NCBI GenBank assembly: GCA_900759325.1
Contig: CAAEUW010000025.1
Coordinates: forward strand, 1-64,000
Length of the DNA: 64,000 nucleotides
Direction: 5' to 3'
From: an uncultured Peptostreptococcus sp.
GTDB lineage: Bacteria > Bacillota > Clostridia > Peptostreptococcales > Peptostreptococcaceae
The first letter of the stretch is position 1. Every line of letters starts with the position of its first letter. Of this stretch, positions 8,247 to 17,063 are shown one piece after another. Below the pieces are notes generated by a model. The model saw only the letters and a program-made list of their open reading frames with translations. It made no database searches and was not told where the DNA came from. The translations under genes were made by a program, and so were the position numbers.

Positions 8247-9779
8247 TTGAAGAGGGCTTTGATAAGTGTTACAGACAAGACTGGTCTTGTAGAATTTGGT
8301 AAAAAATTAAATGAGTTTGGATATGAGATAGTTTCGACAGGCAATACCTTCAAGAAGCTTGACGAAGCAGGTGTGAATGTAATGCAGGTAGAATCAGTTA
8401 CAAACTTTCCAGAAATATTGGATGGAAGGGTAAAGACTCTTAACCCATATATCCATGGTGGCATCTTGTATAGAAGAGACCTTGATTCACATGTAGAAAC
8501 AGTAAAGGAGTTAAATATAGGATCTATAGATATGGTTGTAGTTAGCCTATATGACTTTGAAGGTGCTGTTAGGAGTGGCAAGTCCCATGAAGAAATAGTC
8601 GAAAATATAGATATAGGTGGTCCGTCAATGATCAGGTCGGCCTCAAAGAACTACAAGGATGTTACAGTTGTGGTTGATATAGCTGACTATGATATGGTGA
8701 TTGAAAAGTTGTCCCAGGGAGGTTTGACAGAAGAAGACAGAAGGCAGCTTGCCTACAAGGCCTTTGCTACAACTGCTAGGTATGATACCCTTATATCTAC
8801 ATATTTTGCAGGCGTGGTAGGAGACCAGTTCCCAGATATACTAAACCTTACATTTGAAAAGGATTCAGAGCTTAGGTATGGAGAAAATGGTCACCAGAGG
8901 GGCTTTATGTACTCCCAGCCTAATGCAAAGAACCCAATTATAAATTATGAACAGCTACACGGTAAGGAATTATCCTTCAATAACATAAATGACCTGGCAG
9001 GTTGCCTAGAATTTATGAGAGAATTCAAGGATTCAGACCAGGTATGCAGTGTGGCTATCAAGCACTCAAATGCTTGTGGTGTAGGTCTTGCAGATAGTGT
9101 GTATGAGTCATATATGAAGTGCTTTGAGGCCGACAAGGTATCAATCTTTGGTGGTATCCTAGGAATTACATCAAAGATAGACAAGCCTACTGCGGAAAAG
9201 ATAAATGAAATCTTCTTGGAAATAGTAGTTGCTTATGACTTTGACCAGGATGCCCTAGAGGTATTAAAGCAAAAGAAGAATCTGAGAATATTAAAGCTAG
9301 CCAAGATAGAGGATAGCAAGCAAGCATATGATATGAAGTACTTGGATGGAAAGCTATTGGTTCAGGACAAGGATAGGGTCTTAGCCGACAAGTGTGAAGT
9401 AGTTACTAAGGTCCAGCCTACAGATGACCAGCTAAGAGATATGGAATTCGGCATGAAGGTTGCAAAGAACTTAAAGTCTAACGCCATAGCTATCGTTAAG
9501 GATGGCCAGACTTTGGCAGTAGGATGTGGTCAAACATCTAGAATATGGGCCCTTTCTAACGCTATAGAAAATAACAAAAATGAGAAAGACTTCGAGGGTG
9601 CAGTTCTAGCATCTGATGCCTTCTTCCCATTTGACGATTGTGTAAGATTGGCAGCTGAATATGGTATAAAGGCCATCGTTCAGCCGGGTGGATCAATAAG
9701 GGATGAAGATTCAATCAAGGCCTGTGATGAACTAGAAATTAGCATGGTATTCACAGGAATCAGACACTTTAAGCATTAA
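8247..9779 (+). CDS. purH: Bifunctional AICAR formyltransferase/IMP cyclohydrolase
   Basis: Performs the last two steps to IMP. The 510-residue protein has the MGS-like IMP cyclohydrolase domain first (ISVTDKTGLVEFG, then VKTLNPYIHGGIL at about 62) and the AICAR transformylase domain after residue 200 (LRYGENGHQRG, VAIKHSNACG, GQTSR, VQPGGSIRD). The start codon is TTG: it is preceded at the right distance by AAAGGGG and gives the canonical KRALISVTDKTG N terminus, and no better ATG exists. Fourth gene of the purine operon. Confidence 0.97.
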   Translation: MKRALISVTDKTGLVEFGKKLNEFGYEIVSTGNTFKKLDEAGVNVMQVESVTNFPEILDGRVKTLNPYIHGGILYRRDLDSHVETVKELNIGSIDMVVVSLYDFEGAVRSGKSHEEIVENIDIGGPSMIRSASKNYKDVTVVVDIADYDMVIEKLSQGGLTEEDRRQLAYKAFATTARYDTLISTYFAGVVGDQFPDILNLTFEKDSELRYGENGHQRGFMYSQPNAKNPIINYEQLHGKELSFNNINDLAGCLEFMREFKDSDQVCSVAIKHSNACGVGLADSVYESYMKCFEADKVSIFGGILGITSKIDKPTAEKINEIFLEIVVAYDFDQDALEVLKQKKNLRILKLAKIEDSKQAYDMKYLDGKLLVQDKDRVLADKCEVVTKVQPTDDQLRDMEFGMKVAKNLKSNAIAIVKDGQTLAVGCGQTSRIWALSNAIENNKNEKDFEGAVLASDAFFPFDDCVRLAAEYGIKAIVQPGGSIRDEDSIKACDELEISMVFTGIRHFKH

Positions 9780-9796
9780 TATAGGGGGAGATGAGT

Positions 9797-11065
9797 ATGA
9801 AGATTTTAGTAGTAGGTGGTGGAGGAAGAGAACACGCCATCTGTTGGAAGCTAAGCCAGGAAAAAAATGTGGAAAAAGTCTACTGTGCACCTGGTAACGC
9901 AGGTATAGCATCAGTTGCTGACTGCCTAGATATAAAGGATACGGAATTAGATAGATTAGCAGACTTTGCAGAGGAAAATAAGATAGACCTAACAGTTGTA
10001 GGACCTGAAGTTCCCCTAGTAATGGGCATATCAGATGTATTCGCAAAAAGGGGTTTGAGGGTCTTTGGGCCAGATGCTTCCTGCTCTAGACTAGAGGGTA
10101 GTAAGCTATTCTCCAAGGAATTCTTTGTGAGGCATGATATTCCTACGGCTAAGTACAAGGAATACACAGATATAGATAAGGCCATAGAGGAGATAGACTC
10201 CTTTGGCTATCCAGTGGTTATCAAGGCCGATGGTCTAGCTGCTGGTAAGGGGGTTGTAATACCTGAAAATAGGGAGGATGCCATAGCTACCCTAAAGATG
10301 ATAATGGCAGACAAAAAGTTTGGTGACGCTGGTAACCTTGTAGTAGTTGAAGAGTTTTTGACTGGTATTGAGACTTCAATACTGGCTTTTGTAGATAAGA
10401 ACACAATAGTACCTATGGAATCAGCCAAGGACCACAAGAAAATATTTGAACTTGAAAAGGGACCAAATACAGGTGGTATGGGAACCTTCTCTCCAAGTAC
10501 AATATATACAGAAGACCTAGCCAAGAAGGTTTATGATGAGGTATTGATAAAGTCTCTTAAGGGATTCCAGGCAGATGGGCTTGACTATAGGGGAATCCTA
10601 TTTGTAGGCCTAATGATTACTCCAAATGGAGAAAAGGTACTTGAATATAACTGTAGGTTTGGGGATCCTGAAACTCAGTCAGTATTGATGAGGCTAGAAA
10701 CTGACCTAAGTGAGATAATGCTGGCAATTACAGAGGATAGGTTGGCAGACTTAGATATCAAGTATACAGATGATGCAGCTGCCTGCGTTGTATTAGCATC
10801 TGGAGGCTATCCAGAGGACTATGAAAAGGGCAAGCTAATTAGTGGCCTAGAGGATGTAGATGACAGTATAGTGGTATTCCATAGTGGAACTAAGTTTGAT
10901 GGAGACAAGATAGTTACAAACGGTGGTAGGGTCCTAGGAGTGTGCTCTAGAGGCAAGGATGTTGAGGCCGCTGCCAAGAATGTCTACAAGAATATAGACA
11001 AGATAAGTTTTGAAGGGATGCACTATAGAAAGGATATAGGGGTTGATTATGAGCAGGGTAAGTAG
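9797..11065 (+). CDS. purD: Phosphoribosylamine-glycine ligase
   Basis: ATP-grasp ligase making GAR from phosphoribosylamine and glycine. About 422 residues, usual length. The N-terminal domain begins MKILVVGGGGREHAI; the ATP-grasp part shows VIKADGLAAGKGVV (about 138) and the metal-binding EYNCRFGDPETQ (about 281). An ATG six bases upstream is in frame, but it touches the GGGGGAG ribosome site, so the second ATG is preferred. The 3' end overlaps purL by 17 bases, implying coupled translation. The PurF enzyme that would supply its substrate is not encoded in this window. Confidence 0.97.
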   Translation: MKILVVGGGGREHAICWKLSQEKNVEKVYCAPGNAGIASVADCLDIKDTELDRLADFAEENKIDLTVVGPEVPLVMGISDVFAKRGLRVFGPDASCSRLEGSKLFSKEFFVRHDIPTAKYKEYTDIDKAIEEIDSFGYPVVIKADGLAAGKGVVIPENREDAIATLKMIMADKKFGDAGNLVVVEEFLTGIETSILAFVDKNTIVPMESAKDHKKIFELEKGPNTGGMGTFSPSTIYTEDLAKKVYDEVLIKSLKGFQADGLDYRGILFVGLMITPNGEKVLEYNCRFGDPETQSVLMRLETDLSEIMLAITEDRLADLDIKYTDDAAACVVLASGGYPEDYEKGKLISGLEDVDDSIVVFHSGTKFDGDKIVTNGGRVLGVCSRGKDVEAAAKNVYKNIDKISFEGMHYRKDIGVDYEQGK

Positions 11066-14000
11066 AGTTTTTGTTGAAAAGAAGGACGGTTTTGCTTTAG
11101 AGTCTCTCGCAATGCAAAATGATATAAGAGAAAGTCTACACATAAATGTAGGTAAGCTAAGGGTAATTAACAGGTATGATGTAGAAGGTATAGGCCAGGA
11201 AGCCTACAAGAAGGTTGCTGAGACTATTCTTTCAGAACCTAATCTTGACCAGGTCTACTATGAAGAAATACCAGGTTTGGGTGATGAAAGAGTCTTCGCC
11301 ATTGAGTACCTACCAGGCCAGTATGACCAGAGGGCTGACTGGGCATCAATGTGTGCAGAAATCGTAAATGAAGGAAAGAGACCAAATATAAATTCTGCCA
11401 GGGTAATAGTTATAGAAAATACTATTAGCGACCAGGAATTTGACAAGATAAAGGACTACCTTATTAATGCAGTTGACTCTAGGGAGGCTTCATTAGACAA
11501 GCCAGAAACCCTAGCAGTTGAATATGAAATACCAGAGACAGTAGCTACCCTAGATGGATTTATAGACCTAGACTCTTCAGGCCTAGAAAAATTCCTAGCT
11601 GATATGGGTCTTGCTATGACTTTAGAAGACCTAAAGTGTATCCAGGTCTACTTCAAAGAAGATGAAAAGAGAGATCCAACTATAACTGAGATAAAGGTTC
11701 TAGATACATATTGGTCAGACCACTGCAGGCATACTACCTTCATGACTAGGCTAGCAAATGTAGAAATTGAAGGGGGTAGGTTTACAGATCCAGTAAAGGA
11801 TACCTATGACCAGTACCTAGCAGACAGGAAATTTGTCTATGGTGACAGGGACAAGGATATATGCCTAATGGATATGGCGACTGTAGCCATGAAAAAGCTA
11901 AAGAAGGAGGGCAAGCTAGCCGACCTTGATGAAAGTGAAGAAATAAATGCTTGTTCAATAAATATAGACGTAGAGGTTGATGGTAAGAAGGAAGAATACC
12001 TTCTAATGTTCAAGAACGAAACACACAACCACCCAACAGAAATAGAGCCATTTGGTGGCGCAGCAACTTGTCTTGGTGGTGCTATCAGGGACCCATTGTC
12101 AGGAAGGTCATATGTATACCAGGCCATGAGGGTAACAGGATCAGCAGACCCAAGAACTTCCCTAGAGGATACTCTAGCAGGTAAGCTAATGCAGAAGAAG
12201 ATAACTACAGAAGCAGCCAGTGGATATTCATCATATGGTAACCAGATAGGTCTTTCAACTGGCCAGGTAGCAGAGGTATACGATGAAAACTTTGTTGCCA
12301 AGAGAATGGAGGTTGGTGCAGTAATAGCAGCAGCTCCAAAGGAAAATGTAATTAGAAAGAGACCAGAGGCTGGAGACGTAATCATACTACTAGGTGGAAA
12401 AACTGGTAGAGATGGATGCGGAGGAGCAACAGGATCATCTAAGGAGCACAGTGAGGAATCTATCTCTACTTGTTCTGCAGAGGTTCAAAAGGGTGATGCC
12501 CCTAATGAAAGAAAAATCCAGAGGTTCTTTAGAAATCCAGAAGCTGTAAGGATGATAAAAAGGTGTAATGACTTCGGTGCAGGTGGTGTATCTGTTGCTA
12601 TAGGTGAAATAGCCGAATCGCTAGATATCAACCTTGATCTAGTGCCTAAGAAGTATGATGGCCTAGACGGTACAGAGTTGGCCATATCAGAATCTCAGGA
12701 AAGAATGGCAGTTGCTATAGATGCTGAAAATATGGATAGGTTCATAGAGTTGGCAGGTTTGGAAAATCTAGAGGCTACTCATGTGGCAACTGTTACAGAT
12801 ACAGGCTACCTAAGAATATACTGGAATGGCAAGGATATAGTAAATATAAGAAGGGCCTTCCTTGATACAAATGGATCAAAGCAGGATACAGATATAAGGG
12901 TTGAGGGAATTGACCCAGAATCTGGATATGTAGACTTGACTAGCCTAACAAGCCAGTTTGAGACAATAGAAGACAAGTACCTAGCAGCTATGTCAGACCT
13001 TAATACTTGTTCACAGAGGGGACTAGTAGAGAAGTTTGATAATACTATAGGTGGTAATACAATTATTATGCCACTAGGTGGTAAGTACCAGGCTACACCA
13101 GCTAATGGTATGGTTGCCAAGATACCAGTACTAGGTGGTGAAACGAATACATCATCTATAATGACATATGGATATAACCCAAAGATCGGTAAGTGGTCTA
13201 CTTTCCACGGAGCTATGAATGCAGTAGTAGAATCTGTTGCCAAGCTTGTAGCCCTTGGTGGTGACTACTCTACTGCAAGGCTTACATTCCAGGAATACTT
13301 TGAAAAGCTAGGCCAGGATCCAACTAGGTGGGCAAAGCCATTTTCAGCCCTGCTAGGCGCCTACTATGCCCAGTCAAGCTTTGAGATACCGGCCATAGGT
13401 GGCAAGGACTCAATGAGTGGAACTTTCAAGGATATAGATGTACCGCCTACCCTTGTATCCTTTGCAGTTAATACAGAAGACGCTAAGAATATAGTTTCTC
13501 AGGAATTAAAGGCAGCAGGTAATGCCCTTGTCCTAGTAGAAACACCTCAGAAGGACTATGCCTTCCCAGACTTCGATGTGATGAAGAAGAACTTTGATAT
13601 TATACACCAGGCGGCCCTAGAAGGTAAGCTAAAGGCAACATATGCCCTAGGCTACGGTGGTCTAGGTGAAGCCATAGCCAAGATGGCCTTTGGTAACAGG
13701 ATAGGTGTAAGACTCGATGACAAGCTAGCCAGCAGGTATGAAAATAGGGATGACCTATTTAGACAGAGCTATGGTTCTATCTTAGTAGAAATCGACCAGG
13801 CAGACCTTGGGGTCCTAGAAGGGGCCAACTATGTGCTTGTTGGAGAGACAATAGCCAAACCAGTAATAGATGTATTTGGTCAGGAGGTATGCCTAGACAA
13901 GCTATATGCTGAATCTGAGAAGACTCTAGAGTCAATCTTCCCAACTAAGGCAAGCAAGCTTGTTAATGATAAGGTAGAAAATATCAGCTACAAGCTAGAT

Positions 14001-14831
14001 GCTAAACCAGCCAAGTCATCACTTAGCATAGTTAAGCCAAGAGTATTCATACCAGCCTTCCCAGGAACTAACTGTGAGTATGACTCTGCAAGAGCCTTTG
14101 AAAGGGCAGGTGCAGAGGCCCATATAGGCGTATTTAGAAATATGACTTATGCTGATATAGAGGCTTCAATAGACATGATGGTTGAGGAAATTAACAAGAG
14201 CCAGATCATTATGATACCAGGAGGCTTCTCAGCGGGTGATGAACCAGATGGTTCAGCTAAGTTTATAGCTACAGTATTTAGAAATCCAAGGATAGAAGAG
14301 GCTGTCATGAACCTAATAAATAATAGGGATGGTCTAATGATAGGTATTTGTAATGGTTTCCAGGCTCTTATCAAGCTTGGCCTAGTACCATATGGTGAGA
14401 TTAAGACTCCAAGTGCAGATATGCCTACATTGACATATAATTATATAGGTCGTCACCAGGCTAAGGTAGTCCAGACTAGGGTTGCATCAAACAAGTCACC
14501 TTGGTTGGCTGCAACAGAGGTCGGAGATATCCACTCAATAGCTATATCTCATGGTGAAGGTAAGTTTGTTGCCAGTGAAGAGGTTATGAAGACCCTGATA
14601 GAAAATGGACAGATAGCAACACAGTATGTAGACTTTGATGGAAATGCTACATATGATATAGACTTTAACCCTAATGGTTCATACTGGGCAGTAGAGGGAA
14701 TAACTTCAATTGATGGTAGAATCCTTGGTAAGATGGGTCACTCAGAAAGAAGAGGAGACTATGTAATCAAGAATATTATAGGAGAAAAGGACCAGAAGTT
14801 ATTTGAATCTGGTGTTAAGTACTTCAAGTAA
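11049..14831 (+). CDS. purL: Phosphoribosylformylglycinamidine synthase, single-chain clostridial type
   Basis: Converts FGAR, glutamine and ATP to FGAM. About 1260 residues in one chain, joining the synthetase core to a PurQ-like glutaminase. Core motifs include LDTYWSDHCRHTTF (about 220), MFKNETHNHPTEIEPFGGAA (about 322) and PAIGGKDSMSG (about 780). The glutaminase begins near residue 1000 with FPGTNCEYDSARAFERAGAE and has its nucleophile Cys near 1101 in GICNGFQALIKLG. The ATG at 11049 has AGGGG six bases upstream and overlaps purD. No separate purS or purQ is needed with this form. It ends the operon at a strong terminator. Confidence 0.97.
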   Translation: MSRVSRVFVEKKDGFALESLAMQNDIRESLHINVGKLRVINRYDVEGIGQEAYKKVAETILSEPNLDQVYYEEIPGLGDERVFAIEYLPGQYDQRADWASMCAEIVNEGKRPNINSARVIVIENTISDQEFDKIKDYLINAVDSREASLDKPETLAVEYEIPETVATLDGFIDLDSSGLEKFLADMGLAMTLEDLKCIQVYFKEDEKRDPTITEIKVLDTYWSDHCRHTTFMTRLANVEIEGGRFTDPVKDTYDQYLADRKFVYGDRDKDICLMDMATVAMKKLKKEGKLADLDESEEINACSINIDVEVDGKKEEYLLMFKNETHNHPTEIEPFGGAATCLGGAIRDPLSGRSYVYQAMRVTGSADPRTSLEDTLAGKLMQKKITTEAASGYSSYGNQIGLSTGQVAEVYDENFVAKRMEVGAVIAAAPKENVIRKRPEAGDVIILLGGKTGRDGCGGATGSSKEHSEESISTCSAEVQKGDAPNERKIQRFFRNPEAVRMIKRCNDFGAGGVSVAIGEIAESLDINLDLVPKKYDGLDGTELAISESQERMAVAIDAENMDRFIELAGLENLEATHVATVTDTGYLRIYWNGKDIVNIRRAFLDTNGSKQDTDIRVEGIDPESGYVDLTSLTSQFETIEDKYLAAMSDLNTCSQRGLVEKFDNTIGGNTIIMPLGGKYQATPANGMVAKIPVLGGETNTSSIMTYGYNPKIGKWSTFHGAMNAVVESVAKLVALGGDYSTARLTFQEYFEKLGQDPTRWAKPFSALLGAYYAQSSFEIPAIGGKDSMSGTFKDIDVPPTLVSFAVNTEDAKNIVSQELKAAGNALVLVETPQKDYAFPDFDVMKKNFDIIHQAALEGKLKATYALGYGGLGEAIAKMAFGNRIGVRLDDKLASRYENRDDLFRQSYGSILVEIDQADLGVLEGANYVLVGETIAKPVIDVFGQEVCLDKLYAESEKTLESIFPTKASKLVNDKVENISYKLDAKPAKSSLSIVKPRVFIPAFPGTNCEYDSARAFERAGAEAHIGVFRNMTYADIEASIDMMVEEINKSQIIMIPGGFSAGDEPDGSAKFIATVFRNPRIEEAVMNLINNRDGLMIGICNGFQALIKLGLVPYGEIKTPSADMPTLTYNYIGRHQAKVVQTRVASNKSPWLAATEVGDIHSIAISHGEGKFVASEEVMKTLIENGQIATQYVDFDGNATYDIDFNPNGSYWAVEGITSIDGRILGKMGHSERRGDYVIKNIIGEKDQKLFESGVKYFK

Positions 14832-14883
14832 TAAAAATTAAATTTCTTGGATAGAATTGGTAAATTTCAAGAGATAGTAGTAT

Positions 14884-14943
14884 AATAGGTTCTAAACAAA
14901 TTTCTTTTTAAAAGATGTGAAATTTGCTTAGGACCTATTTTGT
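14884..14943 (+). terminator. Terminator of the purine operon
   Basis: A stem of about 20 pairs: AATAGGT-CTAA-CAAATTTC against GAAATTTG-TTAG-ACCTATT, loop of about 14 bases, then a short T run. It closes purE-purL. Confidence 0.8.
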
Positions 14944-15047
14944 ATACCGATTGATTTAACTATGTAAGAGCCTATTTTCATTATAACAATTGACCATAGG
15001 TTTATTGTTTAAAGGAAGGACTTGCTTGGAGTGTGCGGAGGTAAGAT

Positions 15048-16352
15048 ATGAGATTTTTAGATATTATTGAAAAAAAGAAAAATAAGCTAGCCTTGAGTGA
15101 TGAAGAGATACAATTTTGGATAGATGGGGTAACAAATGAAACCATACCTGACTATCAGACTAGTGCCCTCTTGATGGCCATAGTCTTAAATGGTATGGAC
15201 GACCATGAAACTGCCAATCTTGCAGAGGCCATGATGAAGAGTGGACATGTCTTAGACCTATCATCAATAGAGGGAATAAAGGCAGACAAACACTCAACAG
15301 GTGGTGTAGGCGACAAGACTTCCATGGCCCTAGGTGCTATGGTAGCTGCATGTGGCCTAAAGGTTGCAAAGATGTCTGGTAGGGGGCTAGGCCATACTGG
15401 TGGGACCTTGGATAAACTAGAGTCCATAAGGGGATTTAACTGCTATTTGTCAGAAGACCAGTTCAAAAGGCAGGTAGAGGAAATAGGTCTGGCTATAATA
15501 GGACAGACTGGTGACCTAGTACCGGCAGACAAGAAACTTTATGCCCTGAGGGACGTTACGGCAACCGTAAATTCAATACCGCTTATAGCCTCTTCAATAA
15601 TGTCTAAGAAGCTGGCTTCGGGTGCAGACACCATACTTTTAGATGTAAAGTATGGTGAAGGGGCCTTTATGAAGACTATAGATGATGCGAAAGTCTTGGC
15701 CCAGGCTATGATAGCAATAGGCAAGAAACTTGGAAGAGATACAATAGCCATGATAACTGACATGGACCAGCCACTGGGTAATACCATAGGAAATGCCCTA
15801 GAGGTCCAGGAGGCAGTTGAAACCGTGAGAGGCAAGGGTTCAGAGGATTTTACAGAATTATGTATAAGGGCAGGAGAAATAATGCTAATCCAGGGCCAGC
15901 TTGCATCTACCAAGGAGGAGGCAAGAAGGCAGATAAAAGAAGCAATTTTATCAGGGAGGGCCTTTGAGAAGCTAGTCCAAATGGTCCAATACCAGGGTGG
16001 TGATGTAGAACAAATCAAAAATACAGACCTACTCCCAAAGGCAAAATTTGTGACAGAAATAAGGTCAAGAGAGGCGGGCTATATCAGCCGTATACATTCA
16101 ATGCAGTTGGGCATCCTAGCCATGAAGCTAGGGGCTGGTAGGGCGACTAAGTCTGACCCAATCAAGTATGGTGTAGGCCTAAAGATATGTGTTAAAAAGG
16201 GGGACAGGGTCAAGAGAGGAGATGTACTATGCAGGGTATATCATGACGAAGACCTAGACAAGGACTGGCTATGGGAAATGTATAATAGCTTCCAGTACTC
16301 TGACCAGGTTCAGGACCCAACACCTATAGTTGAGGCAGTTTTAGGAGAGTAG
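15048..16352 (+). CDS. pdp: Pyrimidine-nucleoside phosphorylase
   Basis: Phosphorolyses uridine and thymidine (and probably deoxyuridine) to free base and (deoxy)ribose 1-phosphate for salvage. The 434-residue length and the signature KADKHSTGGVGDKTS (about 81), then SGRGLGHTGGTLDKLES (about 110), fit the thymidine/pyrimidine phosphorylase family. Firmicute members of this length are usually the broad-specificity Pdp rather than strict thymidine phosphorylase, so DeoA remains possible. ATG follows GGAGGTAAG. It is a single gene after the purine operon terminator; no other deo genes are adjacent. Confidence 0.92.
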   Translation: MRFLDIIEKKKNKLALSDEEIQFWIDGVTNETIPDYQTSALLMAIVLNGMDDHETANLAEAMMKSGHVLDLSSIEGIKADKHSTGGVGDKTSMALGAMVAACGLKVAKMSGRGLGHTGGTLDKLESIRGFNCYLSEDQFKRQVEEIGLAIIGQTGDLVPADKKLYALRDVTATVNSIPLIASSIMSKKLASGADTILLDVKYGEGAFMKTIDDAKVLAQAMIAIGKKLGRDTIAMITDMDQPLGNTIGNALEVQEAVETVRGKGSEDFTELCIRAGEIMLIQGQLASTKEEARRQIKEAILSGRAFEKLVQMVQYQGGDVEQIKNTDLLPKAKFVTEIRSREAGYISRIHSMQLGILAMKLGAGRATKSDPIKYGVGLKICVKKGDRVKRGDVLCRVYHDEDLDKDWLWEMYNSFQYSDQVQDPTPIVEAVLGE

Positions 16353-16433
16353 GCTCAGACAGTTAATTTATATTTATAGGGCTTTTTTCTACCCAAATAA
16401 GGGGTCCGTTTATGGTTAAATTAAGCCGTCTAA

Positions 16434-16442
16434 TGGTATAAT
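16434..16442 (+). promoter_or_regulatory. Extended -10 promoter before the DUF3867 gene
   Basis: TGGTATAAT, 30 bases before the start codon. The same TGnTATAAT form recurs before glpK, mutS2, yigZ, yebC and the YheO-like gene, so extended -10 promoters look common in this genome. Confidence 0.6.
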
Positions 16443-16472
16443 ATACTTAAATCTTACTAAGGAGGTAGACCT

Positions 16473-17063
16473 ATGTCAGACGATAAGATAATAGACTTTG
16501 GCTCTTTTCAAAATAAGGTCAAGGATTCGGATATAGATAAATTAGAAGCATACATGTATTCAATGTATACAAACGTATCTAGTGGAAGTATGAGCCCCCT
16601 AGATTTTTCGAAAAGTATCAATGAATTTCTAAAGAAGAATAATATTTCAGTGGAGAAGTTCGGCCAGATGCAGGAAAAGCTTCTGGAGAGATATGGATTT
16701 GATCCAAAGAATATAGAAGAAGAGATGAAGAGGATGGGCATAGACATGAATGAAAGTGCCTATATAGTAAATAATAAGGACAAGGAAGAGTCTTATAGTG
16801 TCAAGGACTTTGGGGACAAACTAGCCTTTTTTGAAAGGTATGACGGCATAGAAGAAAAGACAATTATGCACTACCTTTTGGATAATGGTGTCAACCAGGT
16901 TAAGTTTATCATGGATGGTAGTAGCTTGACCCTTGTAAGTGAGAAAAAAATTGACCTATCAGACCCAGATGTAAATACCTTTATAGCTGGCTATAGGCAG
17001 GCTAACAAGGAAAAAATCAAGGTAGTAATATGCGAGGCGACGAATGTTTATGACTACTTCTAA
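16473..17063 (+). CDS. DUF3867-like conserved protein of unknown function
   Basis: 196 residues, soluble, with no signal or membrane segment. The N-terminal half is helical (SDDKIIDFGSFQNKV, then LLERYGFDPKNIEEEMKRMG); the C-terminal half looks alpha/beta. Start and spacing recall clostridial DUF3867 proteins, which typically begin with a similar DDRIIDF segment; this match is from memory. ATG follows AAGGAGG. It overlaps the downstream rRNA methyltransferase gene by 20 bases, so the two are likely translated together, a hint of a link to RNA or ribosome maintenance. Function unknown. Confidence 0.65.
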   Translation: MSDDKIIDFGSFQNKVKDSDIDKLEAYMYSMYTNVSSGSMSPLDFSKSINEFLKKNNISVEKFGQMQEKLLERYGFDPKNIEEEMKRMGIDMNESAYIVNNKDKEESYSVKDFGDKLAFFERYDGIEEKTIMHYLLDNGVNQVKFIMDGSSLTLVSEKKIDLSDPDVNTFIAGYRQANKEKIKVVICEATNVYDYF

